Origin: Prodigiosinella aquatilis
Lineage (GTDB): Bacteria; Pseudomonadota; Gammaproteobacteria; Enterobacterales; Enterobacteriaceae
Length of the DNA: 64,000 bases
Assembly: GCA_030388725.1 (NCBI GenBank)
Contig: CP128857.1
Span: forward strand, 620,001 to 684,000
Direction: 5' to 3'
Position numbers and translations under genes: made by a program. Positions 31,319 through 40,788 of this stretch are shown piece after piece (position 1 is the first letter of the stretch; each line of letters starts with the position of its first letter). Under the pieces are notes generated by a model that worked only from the letters and a program-made list of their open reading frames with translations, did no database searches and had not been told where the DNA came from.

Positions 31319-32383
31319 TTATGAAGAGGGAAGTAAGACAGAGATCCCCCCATCATCGACGTCCAACTGATAAGCCTCGAATCTTATAACCTCTTCCCCT
31401 ACCCACGTATTTAGCTCAAGCATTTGGCGCTGCAGTGGCATCAACTCATTCCGCACAAACACCTTGCTGGCTTTCTCCACATCCCCGAACCCGCCGACGT
31501 TACTCGGCATGATCCCCATCATCTGCGGCGGTACGCGCTGGGCGGCTAGCATATCGTCACGGGATACGTTCTTGATATTCAAAAACTCATCCTTTGCTGC
31601 CACTTCCGACAACGGGATCACCTGAATGCCGTCTTTCTTACCGTTCGGCGCATACATAAACAGATTACGGAAATTGCCCGGCCCTTTGGCATTCTTCATT
31701 GCCTGACGAATATTATCAACGTCGGTCTGCGTCTGGGCTGCGTCGCTCATATACAGAATAAATCCGGCATGACTGCCATTAAGGTAATACTTACGACGGA
31801 ACAGCGTTGCCGACTCATTCAGTAACGTAGAGGGAATAGCGGAGAGGTATTCCGGCAGGCCGTAAATCTCCTGATTCAAATCCGGTTCCATCAGGTGAAA
31901 CACGCTGTCCGCCTCAAAGGCATAAGGCTGGCTGTTATAGCCGTAGCGGGCAAACCAATAGGTATCCAGATCCAACCCACGCCGGGTATATTTCGCCAGT
32001 ATCGGTTCCAGTGCCAGAATACCGCCCAGACGGTTGGTGCGTTTCTCCAGATAGGCATTACCGAAAACCAGATAATCCTGCACAAAACGACTAAACGCCT
32101 GCTGACTTAACAGCTTGTGCGGGATAAAAGTGCTGGTCAGAATGTTGCGTTTAACAAAAATCGGCGAACTGTGATGTACCGCTGCCCGGAACGTTCGTGC
32201 CAGTCCATCAAAGCTGATCGGCGGTTCATACCATCGGTCCATCTGTACGCACTCGACATAATCCAGTAATTCCCGCCGGTCCAGCACCGGGATCGGGTCA
32301 CCAAAGGTAAAAGCTTCTACGCCCGGCGTCACCGGAGCGGTCAGGGTAGTCTTTTGCGGTTGGGGCTTGCGGCGTTTCGCCAT
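31319..32383 (-). CDS. Q: Portal protein (gpQ)
   Basis: P2 gpQ homologue, 354 aa, forming the dodecameric portal vertex for DNA entry. Family features include FTFGDPIPVLDRRELLDYVE near the start and RVPPQMMGIMPSNVGGFGDV near residue 295. It follows P on the minus strand; the two overlap by one base and share the late promoter between P and O. Confidence 0.93.
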   Translation of the reverse strand: MAKRRKPQPQKTTLTAPVTPGVEAFTFGDPIPVLDRRELLDYVECVQMDRWYEPPISFDGLARTFRAAVHHSSPIFVKRNILTSTFIPHKLLSQQAFSRFVQDYLVFGNAYLEKRTNRLGGILALEPILAKYTRRGLDLDTYWFARYGYNSQPYAFEADSVFHLMEPDLNQEIYGLPEYLSAIPSTLLNESATLFRRKYYLNGSHAGFILYMSDAAQTQTDVDNIRQAMKNAKGPGNFRNLFMYAPNGKKDGIQVIPLSEVAAKDEFLNIKNVSRDDMLAAQRVPPQMMGIMPSNVGGFGDVEKASKVFVRNELMPLQRQMLELNTWVGEEVIRFEAYQLDVDDGGISVLLPSS

Positions 32384-34149
32384 TAGAAAATCTCCACGAT
32401 GTTATTACTGTTGGCGTTTTCACCTTCCAACGGTTCATTAAACAGGGCATGCATGGTGGCCCACGCCAGATCCGCATGGCTGGCTTCCTCGCTGCGACTC
32501 GCTTCATAAGTCGGACGGTTACCGCTGGCGGTAACGGCCTTGCGGATGGACATAAAAGATTGCGCGATATCGGTGTTACCGGCGTCGAATTCCAGCCGAC
32601 GATGGCTGATCACGTCGTAGGCTTTCAGCACCAGGGCGTTTTTGACATTAGGGTTGTAAACGAACTCCCGCACTGCCGGGAAAAACGATTTTACATTCTG
32701 GTAGACACCGAGGCCGACGCCGGTCGAGTCGATACCGATATAGGTCACGTTATACTGTTCAGTCAGTTTCTTGATGGCGTCAGCCTGGGCGCGAAAATCC
32801 ATCCCACGCCATTGGTGGCGCTCCAGAATGCGAAATTTACCGCCTGGTACTATCGGTGGCGCGATCACCACGCACCCGGCGCTGTCACCATTTTGCGTAC
32901 CTTTTGCCGGGTCGTAGCCAATCCATACTGGACGCCAGCCAAAGGGCCGCAACATCAGCGGCTGGAAATCCTCCCACACCTCCCAGCTATCCACCATGCA
33001 CGCCTGCAAATCGGACAGTTGGAAGACCGACGCCAGATCGTCGATAAATTCACACATCAACAGGTTTTGATAATCCGGTGGGCTGTATTCCAGCCGCAAC
33101 TGGTCGAGGTCGAACAGATTGCAGCCACCGCGCACCGCATCTTCCACGGTGACAATCTGGCGATATTGACCGTCCGGACAGAGCACACCTTTTGCAAGGT
33201 GTGAATGGGTCAGGTCGATATCAATTCGGTCCGACTTGGCGCGGCCACGATTGAACAACGCACCAGACCAGAACGGATACGCGCTATGTGTCAGGCTGGA
33301 TGGCGTAGAAAAATAGGTCTGTCGCCATTTTTTGTGTAGCGCCATCCCTGATGCGACTTTGCGCAGTTCCTGAAATTTGGGGATCCAGAAATATTCATCC
33401 AGATAAAGATTGCCGTGATAACTCTGCGCCGTCCTGGCGTTGGTGCCGAGGAAATACAGTGTTGCCCCGTTACTGAGCGTCATCGGGTCGCCGCGCAGTT
33501 CAACATCCACTTCACGGGCAAAATCCAGAATGTACCCTTTGAACACATGCGCTTGCGCTTTACTGGCCGACAGAAAGATTTGATTACGGCCAGTGATCAG
33601 CGCATCAATCAGGGCTTCACGGGCGAAATAGTAGGTCGCCCCAATCTGACGGGATTTCAGTACATTACGGATACGGTGCTGATTACCGGCATGCCACCAT
33701 GCTTTTTGATAGTCGAACAATTGATCGTGAAACAGGGATTGCAGCTTCTCGATCTGCTCGTCACTGAACAGGTTCTTTTCCGGTGTTTTGCGTGGGCCGT
33801 TGTTCCGGCTGGCGATGTTAGGGTTTAAATCCGCCTCATTGCCGCCGTTTTGGTATTTACCGATGCGGGCGTGTCGTTCGGCCTGCCGGGCCAGCAGGTC
33901 GATTTCCTTAAAATCTTTCCCCTCCTTCTGCGGTTTCATAATCAACTGGCAGTAACGCGCCGCCGTGGTCAGTTGCATCTGATCCAGTGGGCCGTAATCG
34001 CCCCACTTGTCGCGCTTCTTCCAACTGTGTACGGTGGCGGGTTTCTCACCCAGCATTTCAGCAATGCGGGCAATGCGTAATCCCTGAAACCACAGGAACA
34101 TGGCCTGACGGCGGGGATCGAGGTCGGTGTTTTGTGCTGTCGTTTCCAT
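32383..34149 (-). CDS. P: Terminase large subunit (gpP, ATPase)
   Basis: 588 aa, the P2 gpP packaging ATPase. An N-terminal helix-turn-helix (GLRIARIAEMLGEKPATVHS, about residues 24-43) recognises cos with gpM. The ATPase shows an adapted Walker A (KSRQIGATYYFA) and the acidic YLDEYFW segment (about residue 250). The C-terminal part has GYDPAKG and GIDSTGVG, the RNase H-like aspartates. Complete length. Confidence 0.93.
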   Translation of the reverse strand: METTAQNTDLDPRRQAMFLWFQGLRIARIAEMLGEKPATVHSWKKRDKWGDYGPLDQMQLTTAARYCQLIMKPQKEGKDFKEIDLLARQAERHARIGKYQNGGNEADLNPNIASRNNGPRKTPEKNLFSDEQIEKLQSLFHDQLFDYQKAWWHAGNQHRIRNVLKSRQIGATYYFAREALIDALITGRNQIFLSASKAQAHVFKGYILDFAREVDVELRGDPMTLSNGATLYFLGTNARTAQSYHGNLYLDEYFWIPKFQELRKVASGMALHKKWRQTYFSTPSSLTHSAYPFWSGALFNRGRAKSDRIDIDLTHSHLAKGVLCPDGQYRQIVTVEDAVRGGCNLFDLDQLRLEYSPPDYQNLLMCEFIDDLASVFQLSDLQACMVDSWEVWEDFQPLMLRPFGWRPVWIGYDPAKGTQNGDSAGCVVIAPPIVPGGKFRILERHQWRGMDFRAQADAIKKLTEQYNVTYIGIDSTGVGLGVYQNVKSFFPAVREFVYNPNVKNALVLKAYDVISHRRLEFDAGNTDIAQSFMSIRKAVTASGNRPTYEASRSEEASHADLAWATMHALFNEPLEGENANSNNIVEIF

Positions 34150-34194
34150 GCCGCCAGACTACGGCCCACCGCAACGCCTTTCCGCTCTCGCCGA

Positions 34195-34214
34195 TTGTGT
34201 CCCACGCTGCACAA
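34195..34214. promoter_or_regulatory. Ogr box between P and O
   Basis: TTGT-N12-ACAA, the half-site pattern and spacing of P2 Ogr/delta activator sites, placed between the divergent P and O genes where late promoters PP and PO should be. Confidence 0.78.
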
Positions 34215-34295
34215 TGCCCGTGCGTTGTTTCCTCTGCCCCATCCCCGCGACCATAAAGGCTCTGATTTGACTAAACCCCGACTGGAGCCTGTCAC

Positions 34296-35126
34296 ATGGC
34301 AAAAAAAGCAAAGCGTTTTCGTATCGGCGTGGAAGGTGCCACGACTGACGGGCGCAACATCGAGCGTACCTGGCTGGAACAAATGGCCACGAATTACGAT
34401 CCGGTCTATAGCACTGCTCTGATTAATATGGAACACATCAAAGGTATCCTCCCGGATAGCCCCTTCCGCCGCTATGGTCGTGTTACTGGCCTGACAGCAG
34501 AGGAAATCAAAGACGGTAAGCTGGCCGGGAAAATGGGGCTGTATGCCGATATCGAACCAACCGAAGACTTGATCACCATGACCCAGAAGGGGCAGAAGGT
34601 ATTCACGTCTATGGAAATTAACCCCAAGTTTGCTGACAGCGGAGAAGCCTATCTGGAAGGGCTGGCCGTTACCGATGATCCGGCCAGCCTCGGTACTGAA
34701 CTACTGACCTTCAGTGCAGGTGCGAAACACAACCCGCTGGCAAAGCGCAAGAATTCCCCCGACAACCTGTTTTCAGCCGCTGAAGAAACGCTGATCGAAT
34801 TCGAAGACCTGGACGATGAAAAACCGTCATTGTTCAGCCGAATTTCTACCCTATTCGCCAAAAAGCAAACCTCTGACGATGCGCGATTTAACGATGTTCA
34901 TCAGGCGGTGGAGCTGGTCGCACAGGAACAGCAGGCACTGGCGGAACAAATCAGCACCTTTTCTGACCAGAAAACCCGCATTGACACGCTGGAAACCCAA
35001 CTGAACGCCCAGACCAATGACCTCAAGGCGTTAACGGAAACCCTGAGCCAGCAGGATCGCAATCCGTCGTTCCGTCAACGTGCCACCGGTGGCGCTACGC
35101 CGTCCGTTATCCTCACCGATTGCTAA
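34296..35126 (+). CDS. O: Capsid scaffolding protein/protease (gpO)
   Basis: 276 aa. The N-terminal half is the serine protease of P2 gpO (VEGATTDGRNIERTWLEQMA; GLAVTDDPASLGTELLTFS), and the C-terminal half is a charged helical scaffold (about residues 195-255, coiled coil). It directs assembly and trimming of the N capsid protein. First of the rightward capsid operon O-N-M-L-X. Confidence 0.92.
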   Translation: MAKKAKRFRIGVEGATTDGRNIERTWLEQMATNYDPVYSTALINMEHIKGILPDSPFRRYGRVTGLTAEEIKDGKLAGKMGLYADIEPTEDLITMTQKGQKVFTSMEINPKFADSGEAYLEGLAVTDDPASLGTELLTFSAGAKHNPLAKRKNSPDNLFSAAEETLIEFEDLDDEKPSLFSRISTLFAKKQTSDDARFNDVHQAVELVAQEQQALAEQISTFSDQKTRIDTLETQLNAQTNDLKALTETLSQQDRNPSFRQRATGGATPSVILTDC

Positions 35127-35141
35127 GGAATTTCTGACCTC

Positions 35142-36218
35142 ATGAAAAATGAAACCCGCTTTAAATTTAATGCGTTCCTGCAACAACTGGCGCAGTTAAA
35201 CAACGTACCGCTGGAAAACATCAGTACGAAATTTAACGTTGAACCGTCCGTCAGCCAGACACTGGAAGACAAAATTCAGGAATCCTCGGCTTTCCTGCAA
35301 CTAGTTAACATCATCCCGGTGGATGAACAGTCCGGCGAAGTGCTGGGACTGGGCGTAGGTTCCACTATTGCTGGCACTACCGATACCACCAAGCAAGAGC
35401 GTGAACCCACCGACCCGACGTATATCGACGGAACCGGCTACAAGTGTACTCAGACCAACTTTGATACCGCGTTAACCTACGCCAAGCTTGACCTGTGGGC
35501 CAAATTTCAGGATTTCCAGACCCGTATCCGCAATGCGATTGTTACCCGTCAGGCGTTGGATCGCATCATGATTGGGTTTAATGGCGTGAAGCGGGAAAAG
35601 ACCTCTAGTCGTGTGCAATATCCACTATTGCAGGATGTCAATATCGGCTGGCTGGAAAAAATCCGACAGGAAGCCCCGGCCCACATTATCAGCAATATTG
35701 TGGATGAAGACGGGGCCGTCATTTCCGAAACAATCCGCGTGGGCGAAAACGGTGACTTCAATAATCTGGACGCCCTGGTGATGGCCGCCGTGGATGAAAA
35801 AATCGCCGTTCAGTACCAGGACGATACCGAACTGGTAGTGATTTGTGGTCGTGGCCTGCTGGCTGACAAATACTTCCCGCTGGTTAACAAGGAACAACCC
35901 AACAGTGAAGTGCTGGCCGCGGACCTGATTATCAGCCAGAAACGCATGGGCGGATTGCAGGCAGTACGCGCACCGTTCTTCCCGGCTAATGCCCTGCTGA
36001 TTACCCGTCTCGATAATCTGTCTATCTATTGGCAGGACGGCACCCGCCGTCGCGCAATCATTGATAATCCGAAACGTGATCGCATTGAAAACTTTGAGTC
36101 AGTGAATGAAGCCTACGTTATCGAAGATTACGACTGCACCTGTCTGGTAGAAAACATCGCTCTGGGAAAAGTTGAAGCCCAGTCCGCGACCGTAACACCT
36201 GCCGCTACCGAGGAGTAA
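35142..36218 (+). CDS. N: Major capsid protein (gpN)
   Basis: 358 aa, the HK97-fold P2 capsid protein. The start MKNETRFKFNAFLQQLAQLN is the region cleaved during maturation. The middle shows typical GTGYKCTQTNFDTALTYAKLD and LDRIMIGFNGV. Normal length, 15 bases after gene O. Confidence 0.94.
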   Translation: MKNETRFKFNAFLQQLAQLNNVPLENISTKFNVEPSVSQTLEDKIQESSAFLQLVNIIPVDEQSGEVLGLGVGSTIAGTTDTTKQEREPTDPTYIDGTGYKCTQTNFDTALTYAKLDLWAKFQDFQTRIRNAIVTRQALDRIMIGFNGVKREKTSSRVQYPLLQDVNIGWLEKIRQEAPAHIISNIVDEDGAVISETIRVGENGDFNNLDALVMAAVDEKIAVQYQDDTELVVICGRGLLADKYFPLVNKEQPNSEVLAADLIISQKRMGGLQAVRAPFFPANALLITRLDNLSIYWQDGTRRRAIIDNPKRDRIENFESVNEAYVIEDYDCTCLVENIALGKVEAQSATVTPAATEE

Positions 36219-36220
36219 GC

Positions 36221-36880
36221 ATGGCGCTTAACCCTTTTCAGCGACATACGCGTTACATCCAAGCACAACAGGCCGCCCGTTCAGGCGGCACTACCCGACA
36301 TGCCTCCGGCTATGAACAGATGCTGATGCAACTGACCGAAGATCAGCATCACCTGAAACGCATTCAGTCGAAAGAAAAAAAAGCCGAACTGAAACGCCAG
36401 TTACTACCGAAGTATGCCCCCTGGGTGGCGGGCGTACTAGCAGCGAAGAGCCATCGGCAAGATGACGTACTGATGCACATCATGGTCTGGCGCATTGATG
36501 CAGGCGACTACACCGGGGCATTGGCGCTTGCTCGTCATGCATTAACCCATGACTGGGTGATGCCCCGCCCCTACACCCGACAAACCGCCTGTACCGTGGC
36601 AGAAGAATTCGCCGACGCCGCTATGCGAGCCTTTGTGGCGCAGAAATATTTTGATGCTGACGTGCTGATGACGGCGCTGACGCTAACCGACAGTGCCGAC
36701 ATGCCGGATGAATCCCGCGCACGCCTGCATAAGGCGCTGGGCTATGCGTTACGCGCCGCGTCCCCGATGCAGGCGCTCAATCACTTGAAACGGGCTTTGC
36801 AACTTAACCAAACCAGTGGCGTGAAAAAAGACATTGAGCAGTTGGAACGCCAACTGCGCAACGCCAGCAGCGCCGGATAA
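36221..36880 (+). CDS. M: Terminase small subunit (gpM, endonuclease)
   Basis: 219 aa matching P2 gpM, which cuts cos together with gpP. It is helical and basic; conserved parts include LPKYAPWVAGVLAAKSHRQD and WRIDAGDYTGALALARHAL. It begins two bases after the N stop. Confidence 0.9.
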   Translation: MALNPFQRHTRYIQAQQAARSGGTTRHASGYEQMLMQLTEDQHHLKRIQSKEKKAELKRQLLPKYAPWVAGVLAAKSHRQDDVLMHIMVWRIDAGDYTGALALARHALTHDWVMPRPYTRQTACTVAEEFADAAMRAFVAQKYFDADVLMTALTLTDSADMPDESRARLHKALGYALRAASPMQALNHLKRALQLNQTSGVKKDIEQLERQLRNASSAG

Positions 36881-36973
36881 CCGAACGTGCCCACGCGCAG
36901 GGCGGCACGGGGTAGCGACAGGCTATCAGCCACATCAAAACCCCGTCCACCGCCCACCTATTCAGAGGATGCC

Positions 36974-37438
36974 ATGAATTTTATTGCACCTGAGTCCATG
37001 CCGGGCCAGCCGGATGTCATCAAAAATACCAGCTTTTGGCCCGATCTTAATCTGGCCGATTTTCGCAATGTAATGCGGACTGACGGCACGGTCACACCGG
37101 AACGGCTACGCCCGACAGTGCTGACCGCCATTTCCGAAGTTAACGCCGAACTGTACGAATGGCGACAGCAACAACAAACCGCCGGTTACACCACGTTGGC
37201 TGACGTACCCGCCGAGCAGTTGGATGGTGAAAGCGAGCGTGTTCAGCTCTACCGCCGCGCGGTGTGGTGCTGGGCGCGGGCCAATCTCACCGAACGTTAC
37301 CGCGACTATGACACCACCGCGTCGGGCAACAAACGCGCCGACGCGTTGGATCCGGCCATTGATGATTTATGGCGGGATGTTCGCTGGGCCTTAAGCCGTC
37401 TGCAAGCACTGTCGCACATGATTGTCGAGCTGATTTAA
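36974..37438 (+). CDS. L: Head completion protein (gpL)
   Basis: 154 aa from ATG at 36974 (AGAGGATG site), chosen over an open frame starting 87 bases earlier. It is the P2 gpL stopper/adaptor, with FRNVMRTDGTVTPERLRPTV near residue 30. Its stop overlaps the start of X (TAATG). Confidence 0.9.
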   Translation: MNFIAPESMPGQPDVIKNTSFWPDLNLADFRNVMRTDGTVTPERLRPTVLTAISEVNAELYEWRQQQQTAGYTTLADVPAEQLDGESERVQLYRRAVWCWARANLTERYRDYDTTASGNKRADALDPAIDDLWRDVRWALSRLQALSHMIVELI

Positions 37439-37641
37439 TGAAAATCCGGGCGCAGCAATACGACACCGTTGATGCGCTGTGCTGGCGTTACTACGGACGC
37501 ACCGACGGCATGACCGAACAGGTTTTACTGGCGAATCCAGGGCTGGCTGATGTCGGCCCCATTCTGCCGCACGGTCTGGAAGTCGATATGCCGGAGGTCG
37601 TCGCTGCGCCCACACAGCAAACTGTTCAACTCTGGGATTAA
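37438..37641 (+). CDS. X: Tail protein X (LysM-like)
   Basis: 67 aa, P2 gpX. The LysM-type fold shows as RAQQYDTVDALCWRYYGRTD and ANPGLADVGPILPHGLEVDM. It is thought to join the tail hub and to contact peptidoglycan. Start overlaps the L stop by one base. Confidence 0.92.
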   Translation: MKIRAQQYDTVDALCWRYYGRTDGMTEQVLLANPGLADVGPILPHGLEVDMPEVVAAPTQQTVQLWD

Positions 37642-37644
37642 TCT

Positions 37645-37956
37645 ATGAACGAAACCGATAAAAGTCTTATTTCCCTGTTCATCATTGGCGTGCTGATTGC
37701 GGTCGGCAAGGTACTGGCCGGTGGTGAGTCCATCACCTTCCGGCTGTTTGTGGGCCGCATCTTGTTGGGCGGCTTTGTCTCCATGATTGCTGGAGTGGCA
37801 CTGGTGCAATTCCCCGACCTGTCGCCACTGGCAATCAATGGTATCGGAGCCGCGCTGGGGATTGCTGGTTATCAGACTATCGAGCTGTTGATCCAGCGTC
37901 GTGCCCGCCAAATGAGTGACAAAACGGATAGCCAGGAGAAACCAGATAATGAGTAA
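37645..37956 (+). CDS. Holin (LydA-like, holin superfamily III)
   Basis: 103 aa with three hydrophobic stretches (about 8-25, 35-58 and 62-82) and a charged tail, fitting phage holins. GRILLGGFVSMIAGVAL is typical of the LydA-type family. It would form the membrane lesion that releases endolysin. It replaces the P2 holin Y at the same place. Confidence 0.82.
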   Translation: MNETDKSLISLFIIGVLIAVGKVLAGGESITFRLFVGRILLGGFVSMIAGVALVQFPDLSPLAINGIGAALGIAGYQTIELLIQRRARQMSDKTDSQEKPDNE

Positions 37957-38437
37957 TCACCCGAACGTGATCGCCTTTCTGACCATGCTGGCTTTTTCTG
38001 AGGGAACGGCTAACCACCCGTTAACCCGCAATCGGGGCTATGACGTGGTAGTGACGGGCATTGATGGCAAACCGGAGATTTTTACCGACTATAGCGATCA
38101 CCCGTTTGCCAACGGTCGTCCGGCCAAAGTATTTAACAAACAGGGGCAACGCTCCAGTGCCGCCGGGCGTTATCAGCAGTTATACCGCTACTGGCCACAC
38201 TACAAAGCACAGTTGACCTTGCCCGATTTTGGCCCGGCCTCACAAGATGCGCTGGCGGTTCAGCTTATCCGCGAACAGCGGGCACTGGATGATGTGATCG
38301 CCGGACGTATCGCTTGTGCCATCACTCAGTGCCGTAATATCTGGGCATCCTTGCCGGGGGCTGGATATGGTCAGCATGAGCATGGTTTTGAACGGCTAGT
38401 TGCCTTTTATCAGCAGGCGGGAGGAAAGCTGGCATGA
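37949..38437 (+). CDS. Endolysin, lambda R-type lytic transglycosylase (GH104)
   Basis: 162 aa from ATG at 37949 (AGGAG upstream). It matches lambda endolysin R: AFLTMLAFSEGTANHP (catalytic glutamate in SEGT), IFTDYSDHPF, SSAAGRYQQLYRYWPHYKAQ and NIWASLPGAGYGQHEHG. It lacks a signal-anchor, so it needs the holin. P2 itself uses gpK, so the lysis module is mosaic. Confidence 0.92.
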   Translation: MSNHPNVIAFLTMLAFSEGTANHPLTRNRGYDVVVTGIDGKPEIFTDYSDHPFANGRPAKVFNKQGQRSSAAGRYQQLYRYWPHYKAQLTLPDFGPASQDALAVQLIREQRALDDVIAGRIACAITQCRNIWASLPGAGYGQHEHGFERLVAFYQQAGGKLA

Positions 38438-38892
38438 GTATATCGCGGGCAGGGCTGGTTATTGGGGCAGTGGCGGCGGTGCTGATTGCTGGATTGGGGT
38501 TGCAGTCATGGCGCTTGCACAATGCCCAACAACTGACGATCCAACAGGCAAAAACACTGTCGGTACAAGAGACGGCGCTGACTGAGAAAAACAGTCAATT
38601 GAAAAGCGTCGCTGAACAGGCCGAACACAATAATCAGGAGCAGGCCCGATTACGGGCGCTGGCTAATGAGAACCAGGCAGCGTTGTCTGCCCGGCAGAAA
38701 ACCATAGAGAGGTTAAAACGTGAGAATGCAGAACTTAAACGCTGGGCTGATACCCCTTTGCCTGCTGATATTGTCCGGTTGCGCCAGCATCCCGTCCTCA
38801 CCGGCGGTCACGCTTACCGTGAATGGCTGTCCCAGTCTAACGCCGTGCCGGTTTCCGGCAGCCAGCCCACAGACCAACGGCGAACTCAATAA
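38434..38892 (+). CDS. lysB: LysB/Rz-like inner-membrane spanin
   Basis: 152 aa with a single N-terminal membrane anchor (about residues 5-22) and a long periplasmic coiled coil (about 30-110), the form of i-spanins. Its ATG overlaps the endolysin stop. The o-spanin gene starts inside it in another frame. Confidence 0.88.
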   Translation: MSISRAGLVIGAVAAVLIAGLGLQSWRLHNAQQLTIQQAKTLSVQETALTEKNSQLKSVAEQAEHNNQEQARLRALANENQAALSARQKTIERLKRENAELKRWADTPLPADIVRLRQHPVLTGGHAYREWLSQSNAVPVSGSQPTDQRRTQ

Positions 38893-39010
38893 TCAACTGG
38901 ATGAAACCGAAGCGGCGCTGGCAGATTGCGCCGATCAGGTAGACATCACGATAGCTTGTCAGGAACGCGCACATGCAGAAACCGCACTCCCTACGAAACG
39001 CATTGACTAA
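38726..39010 (+). CDS. lysC: LysC/Rz1-like outer-membrane lipoprotein spanin
   Basis: 94 aa (GTG at 38720 is an alternative start). A lipoprotein signal ends in the lipobox LILSGC; the mature part is short and proline-containing, as in o-spanins. Two thirds of the gene lies within lysB in the +1 frame, the classic embedded Rz/Rz1 layout, and its end overlaps R. Confidence 0.85.
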   Translation: MQNLNAGLIPLCLLILSGCASIPSSPAVTLTVNGCPSLTPCRFPAASPQTNGELNNQLDETEAALADCADQVDITIACQERAHAETALPTKRID

Positions 39011-39404
39011 TGCCGTTCAACACTTGCGGGAAAACCCGGAGTGTCTGCATATTTTTGTCGATAACGGCACGGTAGTCAGCACGCTGGCCCCCTCGTTGTC
39101 ATGGGAATACCGTTACACTCTGAACATTGTCGTGACTGATTTTGCCGGTGACCAGAATTTGCTTATCGCGCCTATCATGCACTGGCTGAGAGAGAATCAG
39201 CCGGACATGATGGCGAACCCGGATAACCGGGAGAAAGGGTTCACCTTTGAAGTGGACATACTTAATCATCAGGTGTGTGATATCAGCATTGACCTGAAAC
39301 TCACCGAACGTATTCAGGTTCAGGAGCAGGACGGCAATCAGGTGGTCGCGGCGTTGCCCGAGCCCGGCGACCCCGAGGAATACTGGACGCTAAAACATGG
39401 ATGA
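38973..39404 (+). CDS. R: Tail completion protein R
   Basis: 143 aa, P2 gpR. MQKPHSLRNALTNAVQHLRE opens it, and LNIVVTDFAGDQNLLIAPIM is the conserved core. It acts with gpS in finishing the tail. Overlaps lysC at the start and S at the end (8 bases). Confidence 0.9.
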   Translation: MQKPHSLRNALTNAVQHLRENPECLHIFVDNGTVVSTLAPSLSWEYRYTLNIVVTDFAGDQNLLIAPIMHWLRENQPDMMANPDNREKGFTFEVDILNHQVCDISIDLKLTERIQVQEQDGNQVVAALPEPGDPEEYWTLKHG

Positions 39405-39843
39405 CTTGCACCAGGTTGAAGGCTGGCTGTCGGCTCTGCTGGCAAAGTTGAGCCCGGCCGAACGTAAGAAGCTGATGCGGGAGATTGCCCGCGACCTACG
39501 CAAACAACAGCAAGACCGCATCCGGTTACAGCAGAACCCGGACGGCACCACTTTTGAAGCCCGACGGGTTTCCGCTCGCACTAAACCCGGTCGCATCCGG
39601 CGGCAGATGTTCAGCAAACTGCGCACCGCCAAATACCTGAAAGCCACCGCCACGGCAGACGTGGCCGAAGTCGGTTTTTCCGGTGCGGTGCAACGTATTG
39701 CCCGCGTACATCACTATGGGTTACGGGATAAGGTGCGGGAACGCGGGCCTGTGGTGAAATATCCAGAGCGTAAGCTGTTGGGACTCAGTGAGAGGATCAC
39801 AGCATCTATCCGTAATGCGGTTATTGCCCACCTCGATCGGTAG
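39397..39843 (+). CDS. S: Tail completion protein S
   Basis: 148 aa, P2 gpS. Conserved parts: LSPAERKKLMREIARDLRKQ and the C-terminal RIARVHHYGLRDKV. It is overlapped by R at its start; a late-promoter box follows its stop. Confidence 0.9.
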   Translation: MDDLHQVEGWLSALLAKLSPAERKKLMREIARDLRKQQQDRIRLQQNPDGTTFEARRVSARTKPGRIRRQMFSKLRTAKYLKATATADVAEVGFSGAVQRIARVHHYGLRDKVRERGPVVKYPERKLLGLSERITASIRNAVIAHLDR

Positions 39844-39845
39844 TT

Positions 39846-39865
39846 TTGTATCACCCTCCGCACAA
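39846..39865 (+). promoter_or_regulatory. Ogr box before V
   Basis: TTGT-N12-ACAA just after the S stop and 46 bases before V, the position of P2 late promoter PV. Confidence 0.78.
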
Positions 39866-39910
39866 TAGCCCGCCCGTGATGTGTCGTTTCATCGCTGGCA
39901 GGCTATCCCC

Positions 39911-40444
39911 ATGAATGCAGAAACTACCGAAATCATGCGCCTGTTGCTGAACCTGATCCGGGTTGGCGTCGTTATCGACGTCGATTCTGATAACTGGTTA
40001 TGCCGGGTACAAACCGGCGAATTGCAAACCGGCTGGCTGAACTGGCTAACAACCCGCGCCGGAACGTCCCGCACCTGGTGGAAACCCTCACCGGGGGAAC
40101 AAGTGTTGTTACTGAGCATCGGCGGCGAACTGACTACCGCCTTTGTGCTACCCGCGATTTTCTCCAGTGAGAATCCGCCGCCGTCCGTATCTGATGATGC
40201 GCTGGTGACCGTCTTCCCCGATGGTGCCCGCTTTGAGTATGAGCCAGCATCCGGCCAGTTGCTGATTGATGGCGTAAAAAGCGTGGTGCTGAACGCGAAC
40301 ACGCTCACGCTTAACGCGGCAGTGACCATCAACGGCCCGGTCATCCAGCAGGGTGGCGCTATGTCGTCAAATGGCGTCGTGGTGCATACCCATCAGCACC
40401 GTGGTGTACAGACCGGAGGCAGCAACACCGGAGGGCCAGTGTAA
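39911..40444 (+). CDS. V: Baseplate spike protein (gpV)
   Basis: 177 aa, the P2 central spike. An N-terminal OB-like domain (TGWLNWLTTRAGTSRTWWKP) is followed by a beta-helix and, at the tip, HTHQHRG (about residue 161), whose HxH motif binds iron in the P2 spike apex. ATG at 39911 is chosen by family length; the ribosome site is weak. Overlaps W by one base. Confidence 0.92.
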   Translation: MNAETTEIMRLLLNLIRVGVVIDVDSDNWLCRVQTGELQTGWLNWLTTRAGTSRTWWKPSPGEQVLLLSIGGELTTAFVLPAIFSSENPPPSVSDDALVTVFPDGARFEYEPASGQLLIDGVKSVVLNANTLTLNAAVTINGPVIQQGGAMSSNGVVVHTHQHRGVQTGGSNTGGPV

Positions 40445-40788
40445 TGCGCTACCTCGGCATGAATCAGCAAAGTGGTGAACGCATCAGCGATGCCGCGCAC
40501 ATCCGTCAGTCGGTCCGCGACATTCTGATCACACCAGTGGGCACCCGGCTGGCCCGGCGGGAATACGGTTCACTGGTCTTTGACTTGCTGGACCAGCCAC
40601 AAAACGCCGCCACGCGCTTACAAGTCATGTCCGCTATTTACACCGCGCTGAACCGCTGGGAACCACGCCTGCGGTTAACGTCGGTTCAGTTGCAAAGCGC
40701 CTTTGACGGCAGCATGGCCGCTGATGTTACCGCCGAACTGGTCAGCGGCCAGCCGGTGAATTTATCCGTATCGTTGGGGAATACCTGA
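40444..40788 (+). CDS. W: Baseplate protein W (gp25-like)
   Basis: 114 aa, the wedge protein related to T4 gp25: IRQSVRDILITPVGTRLARR and EYGSLVFDLLDQP are the family core. Start and stop overlap V and J. Confidence 0.93.
   Translation: MRYLGMNQQSGERISDAAHIRQSVRDILITPVGTRLARREYGSLVFDLLDQPQNAATRLQVMSAIYTALNRWEPRLRLTSVQLQSAFDGSMAADVTAELVSGQPVNLSVSLGNT

Noticed and set aside
32449..33204. 251-codon open frame on the plus strand
   Set aside because: It is the complement of gene P, whose minus-strand protein is a clear terminase; the plus-strand product resembles nothing.
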